From an uncultured Collinsella sp. (GTDB lineage Bacteria; Actinomycetota; Coriobacteriia; Coriobacteriales; Coriobacteriaceae), in assembly GCA_902465425.1 (NCBI GenBank), contig CABQNA010000002.1, positions 1 to 38,331 on the forward strand: 38,331 nucleotides of DNA. The letters are read 5' to 3'. The notes beneath the pieces were generated by a model. That model ran no database searches. It was not told the origin of the DNA and worked only from the letters and a program-made list of their open reading frames with translations. Position 1 is the stretch's first letter, and each line of letters opens with the position of its first letter. The position numbers were made by a program, and so were the translations under genes. Below, piece by piece: positions 1 to 7,643 of the stretch.

Positions 1-627
1 AACGAGTACCTGACCCGCGTGAACCTGATGAAGGCCAACAAGTTCCCCGAGTACGACACCCCCACCAAGCACGGCAAGAACGTCGTTGTCTTTGGTGGCG
101 GCAACGTGGCTATGGACGCCGTCCGTACCGCCAAGCGCCTGGGCGCCGAGCACGCCATCATCGCCTACCGTCGTACCGAGGATGAGATGCCTTGCCGTCG
201 TGCCGAGCTGCACCACGCCAAGGCCGAGGGCGTCGAGGTTCTGCCGCTCGTCTCCCCGCTCGAGTTTGTCGCTGGCGAGGACGGCTCCGTGTGCGCCGTC
301 AAGGTCCAGAAGATGGAGCTCGGCGAGCCCGACGAGTCCGGCCGTCGTCGCCCGGTGCCCATCGAGGGCGCCATCGAGGAGATCCCCTGCGACGTCGCAA
401 TCTCGGCTATCGGCACCAACGCCAACCCCTTCGCAAAGAAGATCGGCGGCAAGATGGAGCTCAACAAGTGGGGCTACATCGTCGCCGACGAGGAGACCGG
501 CCAGACCACCGATCCCCGCATCTGGGCTGGCGGCGACATCGTCACCGGTGCCGCTACGGTCATTCTGGCGATGGGCGCCGGCAAGAAGGCCGCCGCTTCC
601 ATCACCAAGAGCCTGCTGGGCGAGTAG
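1..627 (+). CDS. gltA: NADPH-dependent glutamate synthase, homotetrameric GltA type (C-terminal part)
   Basis: The reading frame is open from base 1, so the start lies outside the window; 208 codons and a TAG stop are present. The product is the C-terminal half of the flavin- and NADPH-binding glutamate synthase small-subunit family. A Rossmann dinucleotide-binding motif, VVVFGGGNVAMD, lies near residue 28 of the fragment, followed by AYRRTEDEMP and the C-terminal FAD-site pattern WAGGDIVTGAATVILAMGAGK. In this family the enzyme passes electrons from NADPH to a glutamate-forming or related redox reaction in the cytoplasm. The match to the single-subunit homotetrameric type rather than a GltBD small subunit is by remembered family pattern; without the N-terminal Fe-S domain this cannot be settled. 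A terminator follows 28 bases after the stop. Confidence 0.85.
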   Translation, partial: NEYLTRVNLMKANKFPEYDTPTKHGKNVVVFGGGNVAMDAVRTAKRLGAEHAIIAYRRTEDEMPCRRAELHHAKAEGVEVLPLVSPLEFVAGEDGSVCAVKVQKMELGEPDESGRRRPVPIEGAIEEIPCDVAISAIGTNANPFAKKIGGKMELNKWGYIVADEETGQTTDPRIWAGGDIVTGAATVILAMGAGKKAAASITKSLLGE

Positions 628-655
628 TCACCCTCAGCGTTAGCCATCAAACGGC

Positions 656-693
656 AAAGTCCCCGTCGAGCACACGCCCGGCGGGGACTTTTT
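656..693 (+). terminator. Rho-independent terminator of gltA
   Basis: A perfect stem GTCCCCG / CGGGGAC (659-665 with 682-688) is flanked by AAA on the left and a run of T on the right (689-693). This is a classic intrinsic terminator in the direction of gltA. Confidence 0.8.
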
Positions 694-705
694 CTATGCC
701 GGCCG

Positions 706-750
706 CCCAAACCACCACAAAGGGGACAGGCACTTTTGTGGTGGTTTGGG
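706..750. repeat. GGGGACAG-core palindrome 1 (CCACCACAAA arms)
   Basis: Perfect 16-bp arms (706-721 and 735-750) enclose a 13-base loop that carries GGGGACAGGCAC. The arms contain CCACCACAAA. The same arm sequence recurs at 4628-4667, and a one-base variant (CCGCCACAAA) at 3019-3053, so this is a dispersed element and not only a local terminator. It sits just behind the gltA terminator. Confidence 0.85.
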
Positions 751-768
751 ACTTGTTTGCTCGTTTTG

Positions 769-984
769 TCTCAATCTGTAACACCTGGAGCCCGTTGAGC
801 CTTGTAGTTGTTGCAGATCGAGATATTGTGCCAGCCGCCCCCGCTTTGTCTCAATCTGTAACAGTTAGAGGTCAAATTCCCCGCTTGGTGTTACAGATCG
901 AGACATTAGATTGGCGGCCATTCGGTTCATCTCAATCTGTAACATCTAGAGGCGTTTTGGGCAGTTTGGTGTTACAGATTGAGA
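769..984. repeat. Six-site alternating inverted array, 40-bp phase
   Basis: Six copies of a 15-bp site, TCTCAATCTGTAACA or its reverse complement, begin at 769, 809, 849, 889, 930 and 970. Orientation alternates strictly (+ - + - + -) and steps are 40, 40, 40, 41 and 40 bp. Copies 1, 3, 5 and 6 are identical; copy 4 has one change and copy 2 has two. Neighbouring sites pair into three 55-bp hairpin-capable units (769-823, 849-903, 930-984). Flanks are partly conserved: TAGAG just after forward copies 3 and 5, and TTGG just before reverse copies 4 and 6. The array lies between the converging ends of gltA and the surface protein gene, in a place typical of REP/BIME elements. Confidence 0.9.
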
Positions 985-1021
985 TTTTGCTGAGGCCGAG
1001 AACGAGAGCCGTCACCCAGCT

Positions 1022-2992
1022 CTAACGTTTGCGGCGCTTTGTCGCGGCGAGGCCGGCGGCGGCGACGGTTGCGCCGGCGATGCCTAGGGCGGCGACCGTC
1101 ATCGCGGTGGTATCCCCCGTGGTAGCCAGGACAGCATCGCTCTTCTTGGCCTGCGTGGTTTTCTCAACCGTCTTGGTCGTGGCGGTTGTCGTGGCCGACT
1201 TGGCCGCGGGTTTGGTCTCGGGCTTCACTTCGGGCTTGGTCTCGGGCTTAACCTCAGGCTGCGGTGTCGGCTTGGGATCCGGCGTAGGCTGCGGATCGGG
1301 AGTCGGCGTGGCTTCAAGCGTAAAGGTCAGATCGGTGTTGAGCCACAGGGTGTAAATCCAGCCGCTGTCCTCATCGGATACGCTATCCGCGACCTGGTAG
1401 CCGCACTCCTGGCCGTTGATCACCAGCTTGGTGTTGGGCGTAAAGTAGAAGCCGCGCGCCGACTTAAGGTAGATGCCGTAGCGATAGGTCACGCCAGGCT
1501 TAAAGGCATCGATGTGGTTCGTGATGTTCTGATCCCAGAACTTCTGAGAGTTCACTTCGCTGCCATCGCTGCCCGTCCAGAACTCACACTGAGGAAGGGA
1601 GTTGGAGCCCGTCGGAACATTCGCCGTAAAGACCGGCTTATCGCCCGCCTTGAAGGTGGTCGTGGCACCGTTGATCTCGATAACGTCGATGGCCCGCCAT
1701 TCGTCGATCGGCTGCTCGCACAGCATATTGTCAGCGTTTGGCGCGAAGACGCCGTTGACGGTCTTGATGTGGTGCGCCCAATGACCGTTGACGTTCATAT
1801 TGCAGTCATCGGCCACGGTATTGTCGCCCTTGAGCCTCAGCTCAACGGAGTACATGTAGAACTTTCCCTCTTCGAAGTGGTCAATCTTCTTCATGCCCGG
1901 CGTGTACTTCGCGGGGTCGGAATACCAGAAGGCAACGGGTACCGACTCCCCGGATTCCATATCGAGCTCCATCTCTTCCCAGCACTCATAGGCGATCTCG
2001 TACTTGTCGGCGTCAGCAGCGGGGATCGTCGCGGTCGCGCGCGGCGCCTCGCCGGGCGCGTAGTCGGTCTTCACGTCGTTGACGTCCAGGTTATGGAGGG
2101 CTTCGTTTTCCGATGCAACGAGCGTAATTTCGCTCTTGATGACGTAGCGGAGGTAATAATCGTACCTGGTTTCGTTGAGGATAGTCGAGCTGCCTTCATA
2201 GTCAGTTCCGGTATACTCCAGTGCCGTGCCAATATAGAGAGCCTCATTGCGCGTGAGTCGATACGAGCCGCCTGCCGCGCCACCCGTAAAGGTCAGCGTC
2301 AGCCTCATGTAATCGCCAACAGGCTCAAAGCGGGCCGTCACATCGGACATAGATGTGTCCTGGACTTCAGCCAGGGTGCCCGAAGCAGCATCGGCCCGGT
2401 AGTACTTGGTTTCGACAAGTTCGCAGAGCGGCTCATCCGGCATGCCGCCCTCAACATCGGGAAAATCATAGGTATACGACTGGCCCTTTTCGAGTGTGAC
2501 ATTGCTCGGAAGCGCGCAGTCCGTGTAGCGGGAAACCACGGTCGTATTGACCCTAACGTCGCTGCCGCCAACAACATCAGTCACACCGCGGGGCATGATG
2601 GCGTCATTCGCCGGCGTGGCGGCGTTGTCGCTGGGAGTATTTTGTTCAGCGGGTGCCGCATCGTTGGATTCATCGGTGGCGCCAGTCGGGGCCGTCTGCT
2701 GAGGCTCAGCGGTGGCTTGCGCCGCCGGAGCAGCATCGGTTGCAGGCGCGGTCGTTGCGGCCGCATCCTCCGCAACCGTCGGCGTCACCGGAGCCGCGGC
2801 AACCTCATCCGTCCCAGCGGCGGGATCGGCGCATTCCGTCGCCAGCGCCACGCTCGGCAGCAGCAACTGACCGACCATAAGCGCACACGCGCCGGCGCAA
2901 GCGATTTTGGCACCCACACAACGCCAAGTACCGTGAACCAGCGAGCAGGTGCGCTCACGCTGAGTTTGCTTATCGAAGTGACTTCCGTTCAT
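1022..2992 (-). CDS. Secreted cell-wall-anchored surface protein (LPXTG-like, LATTGD)
   Basis: The 656-residue product has a long basic N-region, a hydrophobic stretch around residues 28-48 ending in an ALA cleavage site, then an Ala/Thr/Pro-rich segment. The middle has no domain I recognise. Near the C-terminus lie a Pro-rich spacer (PTPDP, KPETKPEVKPE repeats) and a sorting signal: LATTGD, a hydrophobic helix and the basic tail KRRKR. Such proteins are cut between T and G by sortase and linked to the cell wall. The ATG at 2992 is chosen because AAGGAGG lies six bases upstream; an upstream extension would be translated from the palindrome at 3019-3053 and looks unreal. It is divergent from the LuxR gene, which may control it. 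A class B sortase lies at 22860-23858, but that class usually prefers NPQTN-like signals, so pairing is uncertain. Confidence 0.85.
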   Translation of the reverse strand: MNGSHFDKQTQRERTCSLVHGTWRCVGAKIACAGACALMVGQLLLPSVALATECADPAAGTDEVAAAPVTPTVAEDAAATTAPATDAAPAAQATAEPQQTAPTGATDESNDAAPAEQNTPSDNAATPANDAIMPRGVTDVVGGSDVRVNTTVVSRYTDCALPSNVTLEKGQSYTYDFPDVEGGMPDEPLCELVETKYYRADAASGTLAEVQDTSMSDVTARFEPVGDYMRLTLTFTGGAAGGSYRLTRNEALYIGTALEYTGTDYEGSSTILNETRYDYYLRYVIKSEITLVASENEALHNLDVNDVKTDYAPGEAPRATATIPAADADKYEIAYECWEEMELDMESGESVPVAFWYSDPAKYTPGMKKIDHFEEGKFYMYSVELRLKGDNTVADDCNMNVNGHWAHHIKTVNGVFAPNADNMLCEQPIDEWRAIDVIEINGATTTFKAGDKPVFTANVPTGSNSLPQCEFWTGSDGSEVNSQKFWDQNITNHIDAFKPGVTYRYGIYLKSARGFYFTPNTKLVINGQECGYQVADSVSDEDSGWIYTLWLNTDLTFTLEATPTPDPQPTPDPKPTPQPEVKPETKPEVKPETKPAAKSATTTATTKTVEKTTQAKKSDAVLATTGDTTAMTVAALGIAGATVAAAGLAATKRRKR

Positions 2993-3018
2993 AACGGCCT
3001 CCTTGGTCGTAGGGACAT

Positions 3019-3053
3019 ACCGCCACAAAGGTGCCTGTCCCCTTTGTGGCGGT
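3019..3053. repeat. GGGGACAG-core palindrome 2, in the surface-protein leader
   Basis: Arms ACCGCCACAAAGG (3019-3031) and CCTTTGTGGCGGT (3041-3053) pair perfectly over 13 bp. The loop and inner arm read GTGCCTGTCCCC on the plus strand, so the GGGGACAG core is on the minus strand. Unlike the other copies it is at the 5' side of a gene, about 15 bases upstream of the surface protein's Shine-Dalgarno sequence. It would form a hairpin in that leader if the promoter lies further upstream. Confidence 0.8.
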
Positions 3054-3088
3054 CCTGTACCACCAAGATGTGCCAAATGACTCCATAT

Positions 3089-3116
3089 GCCTAGGTTCGT
3101 AGATGCGAACCTAGGC
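3089..3116. promoter_or_regulatory. Perfect 11-bp inverted repeat between divergent genes
   Basis: GCCTAGGTTCG (3089-3099) and CGAACCTAGGC (3106-3116) form a perfect dyad with a 6-base centre. It lies midway between the surface protein gene and the luxR-type gene, where an operator would be expected. There is no T-run, so it is unlikely to be a terminator. Which protein binds is unknown. Confidence 0.5.
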
Positions 3117-3151
3117 CTCTACCTGCGGTTTAATTCAATATGATTTCGTTG

Positions 3152-3181
3152 TCGTCACACGCGTCCCAGGGACGCTACAAT
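3152..3181 (+). promoter_or_regulatory. Candidate promoter with spacer operator for the LuxR-type gene
   Basis: TACAAT at 3176-3181 fits a -10 element about 39 bases before the start codon. A weak -35, TCGTCA at 3152-3157, is 18 bases upstream. The spacer contains a perfect palindrome, GCGTCCC-A-GGGACGC (3161-3175), abutting the -10. A repressor bound there would block RNA polymerase; autoregulation is an inference. Confidence 0.45.
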
Positions 3182-3219
3182 CGAGGACACGACTATTCCG
3201 TCCACCCAAAGGACTGTCC

Positions 3220-4623
3220 TTGAATCTGAGCAAGCCTAAAATCAACGCGCTTCTGGCACTCGCACTGTTTACCTTCGCCTTCCTTGCCGCCGAGTTTCGC
3301 TTCGACGTCAACGTCGGGCTGCTCGCCGGTGCCGAACGCGTTGTGATCGCACAGGGCTTTATTCTGGGCGCGAGTGTACTCGGCTTTATCGGATATGCGC
3401 CGCTGCTCGGGCTCGCACAGCGCAAAGGCCACTCATTGGCAGCCGCCAACGCCGCTGTTCCCGTCGCCATCCTGGGATTGACCCAGATCCAGTCCCCCAC
3501 GGGCCCGCTTGCCCTCGAGATTCTGGGGTGCGTGGCGTTCTTTGGACTCGGCCTGCTGGGCGCCGCCACTCACCACGCCTTTTCGTTGGCATTTCAGGAT
3601 GATCCCAAGCTCGCCACCGGTGCGGGAGCGGCCTATGCCGCGGGCATCCTGATGCAGTTCGCCGTCAACCTGCTCAATTGCGGCGGTATCGCAGAGCTCA
3701 TCGTCCTTGGCACAGCGACGATCGCCATCTCCGCCCTCAGCGTCGTTCCCCAAAAGGCTGCCGAGAGCTCCAGCCCCGCCATCAATCCCTTTGTTGAGCC
3801 CTCTCATGCCCTCGCCAAACAGGCATGCTGGAGCATCGCGCTCGTCATGATTCTTGCCTGCTTGTTCTCGACCCTCGACAACGTGGTCACACTCTCCAAC
3901 GCCCACGGCACCATTGCCGTGCAGACCTGGCCGCGCCTCTTTTTGGCGGCAAGCGGCCTTGCCGCCGGTCTTATCTTTGATCTTGCCGAGCGCCGATACA
4001 TGGGGCTTGTCATGCTCGGCATTGCCGTGCTCTCGACCATTTCCATCCTGGCCGTCGAGGCCGGTGCCGATCCCAACCTGGGCCTTGTCGTCTTTTACCT
4101 GAGCTCGGGCTTTTTTGTCACGTTCTTTACCGCCACCTTTACACAGCTGGCACCGCACATGCATGCGCCCGCTCTCTGGGCCGGCATGGGACGCGCCGCC
4201 AACAATGCATGCGCATTCACTACATCGGGCATCTCGCTTGCCCTTGTGACCTCGGGCAACGTTGCCCTCATCATGATCGGTGCGCTCGTTTTGCTCGTCG
4301 CCGCCTGCGCGGCATTCGTGGCAGCCGGCCTGTTCCGCCTACCCCAAACCGAGCAGGAGCGCGAGCGCGAGCAGCTGGCAGAAGAAGTGCTCGCCGCGCC
4401 CACCGTCGAGGAGCAGCGCCAGGCCTTCATCGCCAACCACGCCCTCACCCCGCGCGAAGTCGACGTGCTCATAGCCGTGACCCAGGATGAACGCCCGCTC
4501 AAGCAGGTCGCCGAGGAGCTCGGTATCTCGATGCGCATGGTGCAGCGCCACCTGAGCTCTATCTACCAAAAGACCGACACGCAGACGCGCGCCGGTCTCG
4601 CCAAAGCCTTCCCCTCTGCCTAA
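3220..4623 (+). CDS. LuxR-family transcriptional regulator with multi-spanning membrane domain
   Basis: The 467-residue protein has about eleven or twelve hydrophobic segments from residue 5 to about 370, resembling a transporter-like sensor domain. A short charged linker (EQEREREQ) and a C-terminal LuxR helix-turn-helix follow, with LTPREVDVL and the recognition region SMRMVQRHLSSIYQKT. This architecture is common in Coriobacteriia, where many such membrane regulators of unknown ligand occur. The start is TTG at 3220, with AAAGGA six bases upstream. It is transcribed away from the sortase-anchored surface protein gene, which suggests that gene as a target. It would act at the membrane, sensing a ligand or membrane state and binding DNA directly; the ligand cannot be read from the sequence. 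Confidence 0.85.
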   Translation: MNLSKPKINALLALALFTFAFLAAEFRFDVNVGLLAGAERVVIAQGFILGASVLGFIGYAPLLGLAQRKGHSLAAANAAVPVAILGLTQIQSPTGPLALEILGCVAFFGLGLLGAATHHAFSLAFQDDPKLATGAGAAYAAGILMQFAVNLLNCGGIAELIVLGTATIAISALSVVPQKAAESSSPAINPFVEPSHALAKQACWSIALVMILACLFSTLDNVVTLSNAHGTIAVQTWPRLFLAASGLAAGLIFDLAERRYMGLVMLGIAVLSTISILAVEAGADPNLGLVVFYLSSGFFVTFFTATFTQLAPHMHAPALWAGMGRAANNACAFTTSGISLALVTSGNVALIMIGALVLLVAACAAFVAAGLFRLPQTEQEREREQLAEEVLAAPTVEEQRQAFIANHALTPREVDVLIAVTQDERPLKQVAEELGISMRMVQRHLSSIYQKTDTQTRAGLAKAFPSA

Positions 4624-4627
4624 AACA

Positions 4628-4667
4628 AAAACCACCACAAAGGTGCTGTCCCCTTTGTGGTGGTTTT
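4628..4667. terminator. GGGGACAG-core palindrome 3, likely bidirectional terminator
   Basis: Perfect 16-bp arms (4628-4643 and 4652-4667) end in AAAA and TTTT and enclose an 8-base loop. The arms share CCACCACAAA with palindrome 1, and CTGTCCCC at 4646-4653 gives the core on the minus strand. It sits between two converging genes, so it can terminate both. Confidence 0.8.
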
Positions 4668-4673
4668 GATCGG

Positions 4674-5297
4674 CTAGCCTTCGAGCTGCGCCACTTTGTA
4701 GCGGTAGGCAGCGGCAATGACGTCTTTACAGCCTTCGCGTCCCAACTTGGCGCGGTTGACAACGATATCCTTACCGCTCGTCATCTTCCACTTTCCGGCG
4801 CTGTAGCGCTTATAGAACGCCTCGCGCGCCTTCTGCTGCTGCTTGACCAGCTTGGCGCCCTTCTTTTTGTTAAGACCGCGCTTCTTGCGCACGATCTCGA
4901 CGCGGTCCTCAAAGGGAGCGGTCACCAATACGGCAATGTGGTTGGGGTTGTTACGCAGCAGGTAATCGGACAGGCGGCCTTCGATAATGCAGCTCTCGGT
5001 CTCACCCAGATCCAAAATCACCTGGCTCATCTTTTGGAACAACTTGTCCGAGTACGAGCGCGCGTCGTAGCGGTCGGGCAGGAACGCCATGTTTTCCACG
5101 GCCAGACGTTCGTCATAGGCGGCCATCTTATCGAGCGACTCACCCGCACGCAGCGATGCGCGCACCAGCAGCTCGTTGTCATACAGTGGAATCCCCAACT
5201 CGTCGGCAAGCATGCGACCAATCTCGTGGCCCTCGGCACCAAAGTCGCGCGCGATGGTAATGACCACGGGGCTCTTCTTGTTCTCCAGATCGCTCAT
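4674..5297 (-). CDS. Cytidylate kinase-like family protein
   Basis: The 207-residue product begins VVITIARDFGAEGHEIGRM and continues with IPLYDNELL, the signature of the cytidylate-kinase-like family (Pfam Cytidylate_kin2). IIEGRLSDYLL and a lysine/arginine-rich lid region (RKKRGLNKKKGAK) follow, consistent with a P-loop kinase fold, but the glycine-rich loop is not a canonical GxxGxGK. The substrate is unknown; family members often sit alone in gut bacteria. The start ATG has AAAGGA upstream. The gene follows the amino acid ABC importer operon after a 48-bp gap with a short inverted repeat. Confidence 0.8.
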   Translation of the reverse strand: MSDLENKKSPVVITIARDFGAEGHEIGRMLADELGIPLYDNELLVRASLRAGESLDKMAAYDERLAVENMAFLPDRYDARSYSDKLFQKMSQVILDLGETESCIIEGRLSDYLLRNNPNHIAVLVTAPFEDRVEIVRKKRGLNKKKGAKLVKQQQKAREAFYKRYSAGKWKMTSGKDIVVNRAKLGREGCKDVIAAAYRYKVAQLEG

Positions 5298-5314
5298 CGC
5301 GATTCCTTTCTCTG

Positions 5315-5343
5315 TGTGACAAAGGGGCTATCCCTTTGCCACA
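5315..5343. repeat. Short inverted repeat between importer operon and kinase-like gene
   Basis: TGTGACAAAGGG (5315-5326) pairs with CCCTTTGCCACA (5332-5343) with one G-T pairing and a 5-base loop. It resembles the arms of the GGGGACAG palindromes but lacks the core. No T-run follows in the minus direction, so termination is uncertain. Confidence 0.5.
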
Positions 5344-5345
5344 TT

Positions 5346-5984
5346 CTACGCTGCCACAATACGGCGCTGATATGCCCTCACCAGCAATGAGATACCAAAG
5401 TTGAGCACAAAGTACATCGCAAACACCAGGCCGTAGAGCATAAGCACCTGCGACAGGTCGATCGCGTGGGCCATCACGACGTTTGCCGTGTACATGAGCT
5501 CGGCCACGTTAATGCCCGAAAGATACGAGCTGTCCTTGATGACGGTCGTGCACTGACTAAACAGCGCTGGAATGATCGTCTTAAACGTCTGCGGCAGAAT
5601 GATGTAGCGCATGGTGGCAAAGAAGCCGAAGCCCTGGCTCTGCGCCGCCTCAAACTGGCCACGCGGAATCGAGTTGAGACCGCCGCGCACAATCTCGGCC
5701 ATAACAGCGCTGGTAAACAGCGTAAAGGCGATGGTCGAAATCACAATGTCCAAACCCTGCACCGTAAAGTAGATAAACAGGATCCACAGCAGGTTTGGCG
5801 TGCAGCGGAACAGCTCGATATAGGCGCTTACCAAAATACGGAACGGGCGGGGCGCATAACTTTTAACGAGCGCCAGCACCGTGCCAAAGATGAGCGAGAA
5901 AAAGATCGACAGCGCCGAGATCTCGATTGTCTTAACAAAGCCGCCCCAAATGTAGAGCAGGTTGGTCGCGTTGAAGATTTCCAT
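5346..5984 (-). CDS. Polar amino acid ABC transporter, permease (second)
   Basis: The 212-residue inner-membrane protein belongs to the HisM/GlnP permease family. It carries about five hydrophobic segments and the EAA-type loop EAAQSQGFGFFATMRYIILPQ, which contacts the ATPase. The start ATG is preceded by AGGAGG lying inside the 3' end of the preceding permease gene, with a 3-base gap between that gene's stop codon and this ATG; the two are translated as a pair and probably form a heterodimer. It is last in the operon ATPase, binding protein, permease, permease. Confidence 0.9.
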   Translation of the reverse strand: MEIFNATNLLYIWGGFVKTIEISALSIFFSLIFGTVLALVKSYAPRPFRILVSAYIELFRCTPNLLWILFIYFTVQGLDIVISTIAFTLFTSAVMAEIVRGGLNSIPRGQFEAAQSQGFGFFATMRYIILPQTFKTIIPALFSQCTTVIKDSSYLSGINVAELMYTANVVMAHAIDLSQVLMLYGLVFAMYFVLNFGISLLVRAYQRRIVAA

Positions 5985-5987
5985 GCG

Positions 5988-6734
5988 CTAGGCCTCCTCT
6001 ACGTTGTCGAGCCCCAGCTCGGCCAGGCTCACGCCGCGCGGACGCTCCTTGGAGCGGCGCTCGAGCCACTGCACCAGCATGGCGAGCGGAAAGCAGATGA
6101 TGAAGTACATAAGGCAGCAGACGATGTATCCCTGCAGGTAACCGTACAGACTCACAAAGTTGTCGGAACGGTACATAAGGTCGCCGCCGGCCACAAGCGC
6201 CAGCACCGACGTGTTCTTGACCAGGTTGAGCGCCTGGTTACACAGCGGCGGCAGAATGATCTTGAACGTCTGGGGCAGCACGATGTACCAGTATGCCTGC
6301 GCACGGGTGAAGCCCTGGCTCTGGGCCGCCTCCATCTGACCGCGCGGAACCGCCTCGATACCGGTGCGGATGACCTCCGAAATGTAGGCCGCGTGATACA
6401 GGCCCACGCCCAAGAAGCCCAGCACGAACGGCGCGATGCGCACCGGCTGGTCGGCACCGGTTATGGCCTGCAAAAACTGCGGACCGGCCATGTACATAAA
6501 GAGCACCTGCACGGGCAGCGGGGTATTCTGATAAAACTCCACGTACACACGGCTTATGGCGCGCAGCACGCGCGAGCGAGTGGTAGAGAACACGCCAAGC
6601 AGCGTGCCCAGCACCAGCGACAGCAGCAGACCGGCAACGACCACCTGCAGTGTCACGCCAAAGCCCTCCCAGAAGGGCCCCATGTTTTGAAATGTCGTCG
6701 ACCAGCGGTCGGCGTCAAACAATCCTTCGAGCAT
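5988..6734 (-). CDS. Polar amino acid ABC transporter, permease (first)
   Basis: The 248-residue product is a HisM/GlnP-type permease with hydrophobic segments starting at about residue 25 and the coupling loop EAAQSQGFTRAQAYWYIVLPQ. The longest open frame would start 84 bases earlier but overlaps the binding-protein gene. ATG at 6734, giving MLEGLFDADRW, has an AAGGAAGG ribosome binding site and leaves a 25-base gap. With the second permease it forms the membrane channel of the importer. Confidence 0.9.
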   Translation of the reverse strand: MLEGLFDADRWSTTFQNMGPFWEGFGVTLQVVVAGLLLSLVLGTLLGVFSTTRSRVLRAISRVYVEFYQNTPLPVQVLFMYMAGPQFLQAITGADQPVRIAPFVLGFLGVGLYHAAYISEVIRTGIEAVPRGQMEAAQSQGFTRAQAYWYIVLPQTFKIILPPLCNQALNLVKNTSVLALVAGGDLMYRSDNFVSLYGYLQGYIVCCLMYFIICFPLAMLVQWLERRSKERPRGVSLAELGLDNVEEA

Positions 6735-6759
6735 TTGATTCCTTCCTTGGACGATGCGC

Positions 6760-7635
6760 CTATACAAGACCCCAGGTCTTGACCTCTTGGTCGAGCCAGC
6801 CATCGGCCAGGAGATCACAAATCACCTGATCGACCACGGCCGAAAGGTCGCAGCCCTTCTTGGTCGCCACGCCGTAGCCCTGCTCACCAAACTTGACCTC
6901 GGGCTGCAGCAGCTCAACGGTCTCGTTCATGTAACCGGCCAGCGTGGAGCGGTCCATGGCAAAGACGTCGATATTGCCGGCGTCGAGCGAACTCTTGATG
7001 ATGGGGTAGCCGCTAAAGGCCCTAAACTCGGGCTTGCAGCTAAAGCCGTTGTCCTTGATCATCTGCTCGATCAGGCCCTGCGTGGTAGCACCCTGGCTCA
7101 CACCGATGACCTTGCCGTCCAGGTCCTCAATCGAGGTAAAGCCCGAACGCTTCTTGACCATGAGCCCCACGTAGTCGGTGCGGTACGGCGTCGAGAAATC
7201 CCAGCTCTTCTTGCGCTCGTCGGTGATGGTGTAGGTCGCCGCGACCACGTCGAGTTGGCCGTTATCGATCAGCGGGCCGCGTGTCTTGGGCGTTACGTCG
7301 GTAAACTCGACAAGCTCCTGGGCGCGGGCCTCCTTGTAGCTCACGCCAAAGACGGCAGCGGCGATCTGGTAGCACAAATCGACTTCCATGCCCTCAAAGC
7401 GGCCCTTGGCGGTGTCGTAATAGCCGTAGCCGGGAACATCCTTCTTAACGCCGGCATTCAGATGGCCGCGCGACTTAATGGCCGCAAGCTTGGACCCCTT
7501 GTCGGAGCCCTCGCCACTGGTGGAGTTGCCGCAACCGGTAAGCGCGGTCCCCGTCAGCGCAAGCATGCCGGCACCCGCCAGCTGCAAAAAGTGACGGCGC
7601 GACACGGCCGCCCTCGTCATATCCGTCATGTCCAT
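6760..7635 (-). CDS. Polar amino acid ABC transporter, substrate-binding lipoprotein
   Basis: The 291-residue protein starts with a short basic region containing SRRHF, resembling a twin-arginine signal, then a hydrophobic core and the lipobox LTGC near residue 36, so it should be lipid-anchored outside the membrane. The rest matches the family 3 solute-binding fold: RGHLNAGVKKDVPGYGYYD, FEGMEVDLC, LDVVAATYTITDERKKSWDFSTPY and a later GAGNID-like segment. The family binds glutamate, glutamine, aspartate, histidine, arginine or cystine; the exact ligand cannot be read here. The frame also permits a GTG one codon earlier (7638); ATG at 7635 is preferred. It starts 8 bases after the ATPase stop. 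Confidence 0.88.
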   Translation of the reverse strand: MDMTDMTRAAVSRRHFLQLAGAGMLALTGTALTGCGNSTSGEGSDKGSKLAAIKSRGHLNAGVKKDVPGYGYYDTAKGRFEGMEVDLCYQIAAAVFGVSYKEARAQELVEFTDVTPKTRGPLIDNGQLDVVAATYTITDERKKSWDFSTPYRTDYVGLMVKKRSGFTSIEDLDGKVIGVSQGATTQGLIEQMIKDNGFSCKPEFRAFSGYPIIKSSLDAGNIDVFAMDRSTLAGYMNETVELLQPEVKFGEQGYGVATKKGCDLSAVVDQVICDLLADGWLDQEVKTWGLV

Positions 7636-7643
7636 CACCGCGC

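Noticed and set aside
769..984. The six-site array as a CRISPR array
   Set aside because: Repeats are only 15 bp and alternate in orientation; CRISPR repeats are longer and all in one direction, and no cas gene is present.
192..1025. Open frame through the gltA end and the repeat array
   Set aside because: Out of frame with gltA and translated across hairpins; no start site or family pattern.
1514..3094. Plus-strand frame opposite the surface protein gene
   Set aside because: The minus strand has signal peptide, sorting signal and ribosome binding site; this frame has no recognisable features.
5466..6782. Plus-strand frame opposite the importer permeases
   Set aside because: Shadow; rich in His and Arg without domains, while the minus strand shows clear permease motifs.
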